Below, in pieces: positions 35,384-44,580 of a DNA stretch of 64,000 nucleotides (position 1 is its first letter; every line of letters starts with the position of its first letter). The notes beneath the pieces are model-generated. The model was not told the origin of the DNA and made no database searches. It saw nothing but the letters and a program-made list of their open reading frames with translations. The translations under genes were made by a program, and so were the position numbers. This DNA is from Hypoxylon rubiginosum (taxonomy: Eukaryota; Ascomycota; Sordariomycetes; Xylariales; Hypoxylaceae): NCBI GenBank assembly GCA_902806565.1, contig CADCXA010000001.1:306167-370166 (forward strand), written 5' to 3'.

Positions 35384-38350
35384 ATGTCGGCCATCTACCC
35401 ATCACCACCCTCAGAGGCAGTATATCTAGACGAACAGGATCGTGACCCTGTAGGCCGTACCGTCATGGCCGAAGTGCCTGTAACCCTACCTCAACATCCT
35501 AAGAAAACCAAGCCGCAGACGCCCCAGGAAGCGATTGATGAGTTCTGGAACAAGTTCACTACTAAGGCTCCCGGGAAAGGTATGTGATTCCGTTTCCCTA
35601 CTAGGTACTTCGGAGCTTGGCTCTTCTCACACTCAATTGTAGCAACAACTGTCATCCCACAAAATGAATATGCCGAAAAGGCAGCAAGACGGTCGGTCAA
35701 GGCCGTCGGTGCAAATACCCAGACCTCGTACGAGGAGGCCGCTGCCGTGTGTCGGGCCAAGGTCGCCAAAATCGTCAAGGAGTGCCGGCGGGTGAACCAA
35801 AAGTATCGGGATCCGCACTTCGATCTTGAGTTCGATCTGAAATGGGGCAGCCGTGACACGCTCGAGTCCCTTTGCAACACCAAGGGGAAACCGGACTCGC
35901 AATTCATGCCCAAGAGCATCAAGCGCGTAGTTGACATCTTCGACGATCCAAAGGTAAGAGCTGCGATACAAAACCTGCAAGGTGCATCCTGAACTAAAAA
36001 TACCAAGTTCTACATCGACAGCCCCACCGCCAACGACGTGAGACAGGGCCGCAACGGCGATTGTTGGCTACTGGCTGCCTTATGTACCCTCAGTAATAAG
36101 CCTAGCCTAATTGAAAAGTTGTGCGTTGCCCGCGATGAGCAAGTCGGCGTCTACGGGTTCGTATTCCACCGCGATGGCGAATGGATTTCCGAGATCATCG
36201 ACGACAAGCTGTTCTTGACCAAGCCCGACTTTGATGACAGCTTCCTCGAGCGCATGCTGTGGGAAGACCGCGAGAGGATCAACTCCGAGGAACAATATCG
36301 AAAGGCATACCAAAGCGGCTCGGGGGCCCTGTATTTTGCGCAGTGTGAGCACGAGAACGAGACGTGGTTGCCATTGCTCGAGAAGGCCTATGCCAAAGCT
36401 CACGGCGACTATACTTCAATCGAGGGCGGCTACACCGGTGAGGGTATTGAGGACCTCACCGGCGGAGTGACGTCGGAGCTTTACGCGACGGATATCCTGG
36501 ATAGGGAGTACTTTTGGAAAGAGGAGCTCATGAAAGTGAACGATGAATTCCTGTTTGGATGTTCTACCGGAATGTGGGGAGCATCTTGGGGCGAGCGCAA
36601 GGGGATCGTCGAGAATCATGCCTATTCGGTAATGAAAGCCGTAGACATAGACGGTCAACGGCTTGTCCTTTTGAAGAACCCTTGGGGCAAGGGCGAGTGG
36701 AAAGGTGCTTGGAGTGACGGGTCTAAGGAATGGACTGCCGAATGGCTGCTCAAGCTCAACCATCGCTTTGGCGACGATGGTAATTTCTGGATCTCGTACG
36801 ACGATCTACTTCGCAAGTACCAAGCTTTTGACCGGACCAGACTATTTGGGCCCGAATGGAGGGTAACATCTCTCTGGACCACACTGTCGGTTCCTTGGAC
36901 GTTGGATTACCATGATACGTATTTTACCTTCTCTCTGGCAAAGACGGGTCCTGTTGTCATCCTGCTCTCGCAGCTTGACGATCGATACTACCGTGGTCTC
37001 GAAGGTCAATATCAATTTGAATTGAACTTTCGCTTGCACAAGAACGGCCAGGAAGACTACGTCGTTCGCAGCATCAGCCCATATTGCCAGACTCGCTCGG
37101 TAAACGTCGAGCTTGAGCTAGAAGAGGGCGAGTATACGGTGCTGCTGAAGATCAACGCGACTCGCAACATGGAAGTGCTACCAATAGAGGAAGTAGTACG
37201 CAACAATGCGCGAGACCGTAGAGATAAGCTGGTTGCCGTCGGCATGTCTTATGATCTAGCTCACAGCAAAGGGAAAGTTATCGAAACGCCCGAGGAGAAG
37301 CAGGCCCGGAAGGAAGCAGAGAAGCGCAAGAAAGAAAACGAACGCAAAGAGCTTAGGAAGAAAATCATGGAGGGTCGGCGCGAGCGACATTACCTCCGCG
37401 TCAAGGAGCATAACAAGCACCAAGAGAGAAGAGAAAAGGCTAAAGCTAAGGCACGGGCTAAAAAGGCCGCGAGGGCTGAGAGAGTAAGGGCTAAGGCAGC
37501 TGAAAGGGGGGAGGGTCAAAGTTCTGAAAATGAACAAGCGGAACAGGAGACGGAAAAGCACGCCCCAGTGTTGTCACCCCGTCCCACCCCGGAACCGGAT
37601 GATTCCAAGAAGGAATCTACATCTGATTCCAGCGCTGATCCGGCCATCGATACGCCTTCGGCCGAATCCGACAAATCTTCTGCACACTTGTCTCTAAAAT
37701 CTGAAGAGAAATCCGCCGACCCTGGTGAGCTGAAGCCGGATGATAAGTCTGATTCTGATAAGGTCAAGGGCATAACTCAGCCGGCCTCTGAAGATTTAAA
37801 AGGCGAGACACCTGAATCAGACGAAGATGATGCGCCAAGAAGGGATAAAGAAATGGAGGAATATGAAGAGTCATCATCTTCTGACGAGAGCGATATCTCA
37901 TCTGTTTCTGAGATTAGCGACCGGGCTCTGGACATTGCGCTGAAGAGCCGTGCCAACGCGCCTCTCCCACCACCACCACCTCCGCCTCCCGTAGGTCCTC
38001 CTCCGGAGGAGGACGAGTTCGAGAAAAATCCGTGGAATGCTGTTGCCACGGTCGGCCTGCGCGTCTATTACAAGGTATCGGACGAGGAAAAGGACGAAGA
38101 GATCGTCAAGCTGCGCGTAATTCGTCCAAATCCCTACGCTAAGGACAAGAAGGGCAATGGTGACAAGGCAGGTGAGAAAGAAGACAGTGACGAGGACGAG
38201 GATGCGGACGAGAATGAAGTCGACAAGCAAGAAGAGCCTAAATCCTCCAAGGGCCTCGACGTCGACGACAGCTCCAAGGATGCCACGCTGGAAGGGAATC
38301 ACGAACAGAGGAAGAAGAGCATCATGTCGCTGATCCCACCGACTAACTGA
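35384..38350 (+). CDS. Calpain-family (C2) cysteine protease, 949 aa, three exons
   Basis: Exons are 35384-35579, 35643-35953 and 36008-38350, with introns of 63 and 54 nt having GTATGT/TAG and GTAAGA/AAG borders. The start ATG sits in ACCATGTC. Calpains are cytosolic Ca-regulated cysteine proteases that make limited cuts. The catalytic residues are visible: Cys188 in QGRNGDCWLLAA, His373 in VENHAYSV and Asn393 in LLKNPWGKGEW, the latter two joined by the usual fold. Residues about 430-570 resemble the beta-sandwich domain after the protease core. Then come a Lys/Glu/Arg-rich coiled-coil-like segment (about 590-680), a Ser/Asp/Glu-rich disordered region, a run of eight prolines near 823-831, and a conserved-looking NPWNAVATVGLRVYYK block before an acidic tail. 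The N-terminus (EFWNKF, then a helical basic segment) differs from PalB/Rim13, so I place it in the non-PalB fungal group. Substrates are unknown. Confidence 0.9.
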
Positions 38351-38840
38351 TTAGGAGGACCTAATGAATCACGAGTTACGAGAATGAATACAGTACGACT
38401 AAGATTGACGGGTTGCTTTCGATGTTAAAAAATGGGATACGAATGGGCTCAAGGTTGGAATAGATCGTAAAGTGCTAAGGAAATCCACTACCTATACCTC
38501 CTATGCTGAATTACTAGGTAGCTGATAGGCAGAATGCGTAAGACGCCACTCATAACTTGAATACAATATCCTTCTCTCCGCAAGGGTTCTCTTGTTAATA
38601 TTCGTTGTGCCCCGTGTTCGTGATATTCACAAGATAGTCAAGTATATGTGTGGAAGGTAAACTGTAGACTTCAGGAATACTTAACTCCTAACATCGACTC
38701 TCAGGGTATCATCGTCGTGCAACCATGCCATGCCCCCCCCCTTAAAACGCCACCGTTTTGAATCCCAACGAGAATACCTTTTGTTTCTAAAAATCCCATC
38801 AACCCAGAAAAAAAAAAGCCCAAGAATGTAACACGCTTCC
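38351..38840. other. Intergenic region between convergent genes
   Basis: The calpain gene (+) and the Fta4 gene (-) end towards each other here. The 490 bases should hold both 3' untranslated regions. An A run (38808-38818) and a C run (38733-38741) are present. No gene or RNA was recognised. Confidence 0.6.
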
Positions 38841-39817
38841 TCAAAGCCCATCGACGAGCCTCTCGACCTTGCTCTGTTCCGCGGCGTCGAGATCCTCCAT
38901 AGCCGCGTCCCCATCCGAATCCCGCCCCGGGTCCGGCAGCTGCCCGACCCGGGCCGCGACGCGTACGAGCAGGACCCGCATGCGCTCGAGCTCCCTCTCG
39001 ACCTCGCCGTCGCGGGTGACGAGGTTCGGCTGCACCTTTTGCAACCCCGTACCGCCGCCGCCGCCGCCGCCGCCGCCGCTATCGTCTGCCCCGTTCGTGT
39101 CGGGAGAGGTAAAGGGGCTTAGCAGGTCGCGCATCCGGCGGAGGCGATCGAGGCGCTCGCGCGCTTCTTTCCGGCGGGCGGAGAGGGAGGTTAAAGAGGA
39201 GGCGAGGTCGGCGTACCGTTGCGCTTCGGGGGGGTTGGATTCGGCTTGCGAGGGGGAGTGCAGGTCCCATGTGCCGGGGAGGGTGGAGATGACTTCGTCG
39301 GATGCTGAGGACACAATGTTTTAGCAAATAGTACTGTAGTTACCCTACGCATTGATGGCGTAGGAAGGTCGCACAAAGAAAAGAGGGGATGAAAATAAGT
39401 CGGCATACCAAAATCAGCACCAACCCGCAAGAACCTAGCTTCCCCATCCACCTCCCTCCCACCCAAGCCGTCCCCCCCCGCCGCGGCGTCCTCGCCCTCG
39501 GCACCCTCAGGACCGCCGTCCCCCCGCACCGCCTTCTCGGCGGCGTCCAGGTACAGGGCCTCGATCTGCTCGGCGACGTGGCGGCTGGCCTGGGGCGCGT
39601 ACACGCGGCGCGCGTGCTGCTGCAGGGCGTGGTTCGCGCGGTACAGGGCCTCGTCCACGACGCGGTCGCTCAGTTGCCCTCCCCCGCCATTGTTCTCGGC
39701 CGCCCGGGAGCTGTTGGACTCGCGCCACGCTGCGCTCGGGGCTAGGGCCTGCGACAGCTGGAGGGTCTGCGCGGTCAGGAAGGAGGACTTGTGGGCGAGG
39801 ATCGTGGGGGGCGCCAT
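38841..39817 (-). CDS. fta4: Kinetochore protein Fta4-like (Sim4/CCAN complex), 290 aa, two exons
   Basis: On the minus strand exon 1 is 39817-39409 and exon 2 is 39304-38841, with a 104-nt intron (GTATGC...CAG). The split codon gives Ala after VGADF. Fta4 is a subunit of the Sim4 complex, the fungal inner kinetochore network, related to CENP-U/CENP-50, and acts at centromeric chromatin. The sequence shows the family pattern: MAPPTIL start followed by a helix (KSSFLTAQTLQLSQAL), VVDEALYRANHALQQHARRVYAPQ, RHVAEQIEALY, then LPGTW, a helical ARRKEARERLDRLRRMRDLL and VTRDGEVERELERMRVLLVRVAARVG near the end. An inserted Asp-rich and poly-Gly linker separates the last helices. The product is small and helical as expected. 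Assignment rests on remembered family patterns. Confidence 0.75.
39052..39078 (-). repeat. (CCG)9 microsatellite encoding poly-Gly in Fta4
   Basis: Nine CCG triplets on the plus strand read as GGC Gly codons in the Fta4 exon 2 linker. Being in frame, length changes would only vary the linker. It is likely polymorphic between strains. Confidence 0.9.
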
Positions 39818-40476
39818 TTTTTTTTCTTTTTCGCTTGTTGTTGTTTAATGATTGAATCTTGGCTGGCTTGTGGGCTTCGTGCCGTGGGTTAGGCGAATGA
39901 TGGCGAGTTTCACCGTCCAGCTAGACTTGATTTAAGTTTTATCATGCCATCACCGATCACCGAGAGATTTGTATACTGATTAATATGTTAGTTTCACCAA
40001 TATTTCCCATTCGAAGTGGTGGACTACATTGTATACCTACATGTAGGTACATAAGATGAATAAAGGAGAGTAAACGATTAAATTAGGTACCTACATCCTA
40101 GGTACACGTACATCCCAGACTGCGTCGCGCCCTATCTCTTTGTTGAACTGCCCCGCGATCACATTTCCGTACCCCACTCTCCACTGCGGGGTCAAAAGCG
40201 AGCTCGAGAGGATCCACCCTCGAGCCTCTAAGACGACAGCGAGCCTTAAGATCTTGAACCGCCATTTCCTAATGATACCTAATTTTCATCAAAAATAACA
40301 ATAGTCTCATTACTGGTTTTGTCCCGAAATTATAAGGAATTAAGTGCTAAGAACATTATCATCAAGGCGTGTGAAAAGAAGGTTAATAAATTATAAGAAT
40401 ACAATAAAAAAAGTACCTATATTATACCAGCAGCCGCCGAGGTACCCGATGGATATTAGCATACGAAGCATATAAG

Positions 40477-40677
40477 CTATGCCTCTGCCATCTCTACAAT
40501 CAGGGCCAGGCCATAATGATTTCCAAACTTTTCACAGACCTGGCAGACGTCGACGCGAAAAGTGTGCAAATTATTATTACCCCGACCTTGCTTGCTAGGA
40601 GTCGTCTTCGAACCAGAAGACGACTTCCTCGAGCCTAATATCCCTTGTAACGGCCGGTATGAAGCTCCTCTCTTCAT
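40477..40677 (-). CDS. Doubtful small open reading frame (66 aa)
   Basis: The frame starts at an ATG inside a perfect inverted repeat and encodes a basic N-terminal half (SRKSSSGSKTTPSKQGRG) and a C-terminal half with VDVCQVCEKFGNHYG. I recognise no family. The two cysteines are too few for a zinc finger. It could be a chance frame, a degraded transposon fragment or the last exon of an unrecognised gene. Treat it as unproven. Confidence 0.15.
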   Translation of the reverse strand: MKRGASYRPLQGILGSRKSSSGSKTTPSKQGRGNNNLHTFRVDVCQVCEKFGNHYGLALIVEMAEA

Positions 40678-40680
40678 ACC
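40601..40680. repeat. Two adjacent perfect 9-bp hairpins
   Basis: GTCGTCTTC/GAAGACGAC (40601-40609 and 40616-40624, 6-base loop) and GGTATGAAG/CTTCATACC (40656-40664 and 40672-40680, 7-base loop). On the minus strand the second hairpin overlaps TAGTCTAGTGG, and the first contains GGTTCGAAG. These resemble polymerase III A and B boxes, but the full tRNA fold is missing. Confidence 0.6.
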
Positions 40681-41054
40681 ACTAGACTAAATGGTGTTTA
40701 AGTCATGGGGGTTAAAATGAAATTATTCCTTATAACCCGACATCCTGCAATTACAGGGCATTTACAGTGTAAGATGACAGTTATTTTCGATAAAAATACG
40801 GACCACATGGGAATGGCGGGTTGGAACGGCTACATACCTTAAATAAATCTCAGTATCTTCCCTAATATATTAGATACCTTATGTTAGGTAGGTAGATAAA
40901 GATACATGGGAGTATGAGACTTCGCCATATTCACGGCAAAGACTAGGAAAGCATTTCTTATACATCTTTTATTTATCCGAATCGAATACTACCCAGTCCC
41001 TGAAGCAACTCTAAATCGTAATTCGTATCTCACGTTTCGTCATATCAGAATCTA

Positions 41055-43628
41055 TTACAATCCAGACCACCAGAAAGTCTCGGATACCTTGAACGACCCC
41101 TTGATAGCCTTGCCTTCTTTCAGCTCACTGCTGTCGCTGACTATGACCTCGTACTCGCCCTCCTCGACACACCACTGGTCACGCTCTTCGTCCCAGTAGC
41201 TAGCTGCGTACCTCGTCGCAACCTTGACCGTCACACTCTTGGCCTCGCCTGGAGCCAGGTCCACCTTTGCGAACCCCTTGAGCTCCTTGACCGGCCGATT
41301 TACCTTCGCCTTCTGCTTCGGAGCCACGTAGACCTGTGCCACTTCGGCGCCCTTCACGCTGCCCGTGTTCTTGACCGTCACCGATACCGTCAGCTCCCCA
41401 TCCTTATCGGCGACCGACAGGCCGGAGAAGGCGAAGGTTGTGTAGCTCAGCCCGTGTCCGAAGGGGAACAGCACTTCGCGGTCCGCGAATTCGTAGTACC
41501 GGTAGCCGATGTAGATATCCTCGCCATAGATGACGCGGCCACCCTCGGTTCGGTAGTTCAAGAAGGCCGGGTTATGCTGCACGCGAACTGGGAAGCTCAA
41601 GCTGAGCTTTCCGGACGGGTTGACATCACCGAAGAGAATATCTGCGATGGTGTTGCCCGTCTCGTTACCGCCGTACCATGCGTGGATGAGAGCATTCACA
41701 TCCTTTATCCAAGGCATCTCTACCGGGGTGCCCGACTGCATTACCACGGCCGTGTTGGGATTCACTTTGGCAACGGCGGCGATGAGGTCATCTAAGCCGG
41801 GAGGGAGGCTCATGTCGACACGGTCGTTACCTTCGGTTTCCCACTCAGCATTAAGGCCAGCACAGACGATGACTTGGTCAGCATCCCGAGCCAGCTCGAC
41901 GGCGTGAGCGATCTCGGCCTTGGGATCGACCACCTTGCATCCTCCAATTCTCAGAGCGCCGCCGTTAAGGAGAACCGCGCCACCTCCGAGCTTGGAAGTC
42001 GGGCTCGAACCAAACGTGACCTTGAAGTCGTACGTCTTCCCCTTCTCCAGCTTGTAGAACCCTTTCTCCTCGACTGTAGCGCTGCCAAAGAACGCCTCAC
42101 CCAACGTCTGCTTTTGAGTGTTGTCGACGATGAGCTCTCCGTTTATATACAGGTTTGACGATCCGGACACGACAACACCGAATTCCCACGTAGCGTCTTC
42201 TTTGGCAACCATGGATCCCTCCAGCGTCGCGTACCAAAGAGGGCTTTTCACGTTGGGATTTTCGTAGTCGATCAGAAGCATTTCCGTCTTGAGAATCTCT
42301 AGTTGGTCCACCGGCTGTCTGGCCGAGAATTCCGGACCTTCCGTGTAGACTTTCATGGTCATTCCTTGCTCTCCGTTGGCTGACCTAGTGGAATACCCAA
42401 GAAGGGGAAGCAACTTATGTGAGTATTGCCCAATCGTGTAATCCGGTGGCGAGGACAGTTTACTACTAATACCGTCGAACGGAGTTACGGCATAGTAGGC
42501 AGCTAAAGATGCAGAACCTCCTCCATGGTATGTTGCCACTTTGGCGTTGGGGCCAATGACAACAGTCTGTCGAAATCAAGAGTTAGCCTTCCTTTCAACT
42601 TGCGTCCTCAAGAGGTTCGAAACCGAATATCATACCTTCTTGTCTTTTTTAAGGGGCAGTACGCTTTCCTCATTTTTCATCAGCACGATTCCCTCGTTAC
42701 CTATCCGCCGCAACAGCTCAGCTGTCTCGGGGGTATCAGCTGTGGCTTCTAGTGCGTTCTCTTTCACGCCACTAGCGGCGCACTTTTTGATAAATTCCAG
42801 CATCGCCTTCACTCTCTGATTCAATACATGTGTCCGAACCTTGTCGGTCGAAACGTTGAATTTGAGGGGATCACCTCTGAATCTGGGTGGACCAGGCATC
42901 TCCAAGTCGAGCCCAGCGAGGGCCGCCTCTGTGGTGGTATAAGTGCCATACCAATCGCTCATAATCATGCCGTCCCAACCCCACTCCCCGCGTAGCATCT
43001 GGTCCAGGAGCTTGGGATTTTCGCTACAGTATGTACCGTTCACTCCGTTGTAGCCCGTCATAAACGATCCAGGATTGGAGTCGCGAACCACAAGCTGGAA
43101 TGGTAGAGCATAGATTTCTCGCAGCGCTCGTTCGGTTATGATGGCCTGGACGGCATTGCGCTTGTGCTCGTGGTCGTTGCAGACGAAATGCTTGATGGTA
43201 GCTTGGATTCCCGTCGACTGAATGCCCCTCACAATAGCAGCAGCACCTAGCCCAGCTAAGAACGGATCCTCACCGAGCGACTCGAACCCTCGGCCGCCGA
43301 GAGGCCCTCGCTGCATATTTATGGTAGGTCCTAGGATCACATGCGCTCCTTTTACCTTGGCCTCTTCGCCCATCTTCTTTCCCGCTTCCTCCAGAAGCTC
43401 TTGGTTGAAGGTAGCACCCAGTCCGGTTCCGCAGGGAAAGCAAGCGGCCTTGACGCCATTGAAGAATTTGGTGCCGCGAACGCCGTTGGGTCCGTCGCTT
43501 AATCGTAGCGAGGGGATGCCATGTTGCGGGAGGCTCTTTGTATGCCAGAAATCGATACCTGCCAGAAGGTCGACTTTGTCGCTCATCGAGAGCTTCTTGA
43601 GGACTTCTTCCACATTTATGTCCGCCAT
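41055..43628 (-). CDS. bglI: GH3 beta-glucosidase, BglI type with PA14 domain, 834 aa, two exons
   Basis: On the minus strand exon 1 is 43628-42636 and exon 2 is 42566-41055, with a 69-nt intron (GTATGA...CAG) between codons 331 and 332. The enzyme hydrolyses terminal beta-glucosyl residues of cellobiose and related glucosides. Domains in order are: TIM-barrel-like GH3 N-domain (about 1-290, with LAGIDFWHT, SDGPNGVRGT, KHFVCNDHEHKR), the alpha/beta domain, a PA14 insert (about 395-550), the rest of the alpha/beta domain, and a fibronectin-III-like C-domain (about 740-815). The nucleophile is Asp225 in MIMSDWYGT and the likely acid/base is Glu576 in ETEGNDR. Asp225 has the same number as in the characterised Kluyveromyces marxianus BglI. 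There is no signal peptide, so it should be intracellular or exported non-classically. The start MADINVEEVL matches the family N-terminus, so no exon is missing upstream. Confidence 0.93.
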
Positions 43629-43866
43629 TTTCTGCTGCGGTCCAACGAAACAAGGACGAAATATGCGAAAGAACGAGAGAAGCTAGAGAGCTTCCTAAAC
43701 AGAGGGATGGAGACGAAGACAGAAGGAAGGAAGAACAGGAGAGAACATGGAAGGAATGTGTCTATTCGATTATGAATTCACTACTACCTTTATAGCTCAA
43801 CGCCGGCCCCGCCGCTGCCACGTACTACTTATCTACATCATGCAAGGTTTGGCCATGGACGTCAAC
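43629..43866. promoter_or_regulatory. Probable promoter region of the GH3 gene
   Basis: This is the sequence immediately upstream of the GH3 ATG on the minus strand, about 240 bases to the next possible frame. It is purine-rich on the plus strand (CT-rich on the coding strand), as expected for a fungal promoter or leader. No carbon-catabolite repressor site was verified. Confidence 0.35.
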
Positions 43867-44061
43867 TCACGACCAACGACCAGCGCGAGACGGATTATCC
43901 CAGAAGTCGCAGACTTGGCGGCCGTACTTCGCGGGGTCATATATGGCCGGCTCACTCGTGCCGTCCCATCGCCTGTGACCCTCCAAGAACCTTGGAAGGG
44001 CGTCAGGGCCCCGAAGCGTGTGAATTGCGACCCTCGACAACCGGAACGCAATCGGGGGCAT
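43867..44061 (-). CDS. Possible small protein gene (64 aa), unknown function
   Basis: The frame starts ATGCCCCCG and ends TGA. It reads like a real polypeptide: an N-terminus without acidic residues and with Arg/Ser (FRLSRVAIHTLRG), then DALPRFLEGHRRWDG, EPAIYDPAKYGRQVCDFWDN. The N-terminus could be a mitochondrial presequence. Codons end mostly in G or C, unlike random sequence. It lies on the same strand as, and 238 bases upstream of, the GH3 gene, whose own N-terminus is complete. I do not recognise a family. Overlapping plus-strand and other minus-strand frames look less protein-like. Confidence 0.4.
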   Translation of the reverse strand: MPPIAFRLSRVAIHTLRGPDALPRFLEGHRRWDGTSEPAIYDPAKYGRQVCDFWDNPSRAGRWS

Positions 44062-44580
44062 ACGTGCATGGAGGTTTTGATGGTGAAAGCGTTCCTTTCA
44101 AAGGAGTGAGATCTGCGCCGGTCTGCGGCCCGCCAGTCCGTCTCCCGTCTGCCCCTTTCCCCTCTATTTGCCGATGTTTTACCAGTAGCTTTGCAGTAGC
44201 GGTTCCGAAGTTATTCCCATCCAATCCAACAAGAAGGGCTAGAAGGGGAAGCAATTCATAGCCAAATGTCAATGATACTCTGATTGGTTAGCGACAGGCT
44301 AACGATATTGCACCGAGTTCCTTACCATATATTGAGTGGGAATAGGACCGGTCACTAGGTTGATTTAGCAAGACAAGTCGTCAGGAATTAGGAACTAGGA
44401 CTGCCAGGTGCGTTCACGAATCCACCCTCTCTCTCAGCGCTGAGCTACACATATAGCTGTTTATCAAATCGGTTTATCACGTACGACCATAAGATCTGGA
44501 GAACTCGGGATCCCGTCCGCTCTCCCATCGATAAACCAGTTACTGGTAAATCGCCTGCTACGGTGGGGCGGAAAGCGGTT
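44062..44580. other. Right edge of gene island, no gene seen
   Basis: Base composition is normal. There are short inverted repeats: ACCAGT/ACTGGT around 44535-44547, and GGTTTATC near 44470 with GATAAACC near 44531. No gene, tRNA or RIP pattern is present. The change to AT-only sequence at about 44580 is abrupt. Confidence 0.55.

Larger units (their letters stand above)
39818..41054. other. Intergenic region between Fta4 start and GH3 end
   Basis: A T run lies directly before the Fta4 ATG. TAGGTAC-type motifs recur (about 40040, 40085-40110 and 40880). Two perfect hairpins are at 40601-40624 and 40656-40680. A 66-codon minus-strand frame spans 40477-40677 but lacks supporting features. No other gene is supported. 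The sequence becomes moderately AT-rich in parts but not RIP-like. Confidence 0.55.

Noticed and set aside
38869..39324. Plus-strand frame opposite Fta4 with a proline run
   Set aside because: It is a shadow of the minus-strand exon. Its proline run is the complement of the GGC microsatellite, and the minus-strand product has a coherent spliced family match.
40600..40700. tRNA gene on the minus strand
   Set aside because: Box-like sequences are present, but the T stem does not pair, no acceptor stem closes and the boxes are 75 nt apart without a credible intron or variable arm.
43747..44109. Plus-strand 120-codon frame upstream of GH3
   Set aside because: Composition is irregular with no recognisable segment, and it overlaps the more protein-like minus-strand frame.
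44410..44530. tRNA-like TAGCTCAGCGCTGAGAG on the minus strand near the island's right edge
   Set aside because: The D-arm-like part has no matching anticodon arm, T arm or acceptor stem.
33361..44580. Secondary-metabolite or catabolic gene cluster
   Set aside because: The genes (ankyrin-like, calpain, Fta4, GH3) share no pathway and have no backbone enzyme, transporter or pathway regulator.
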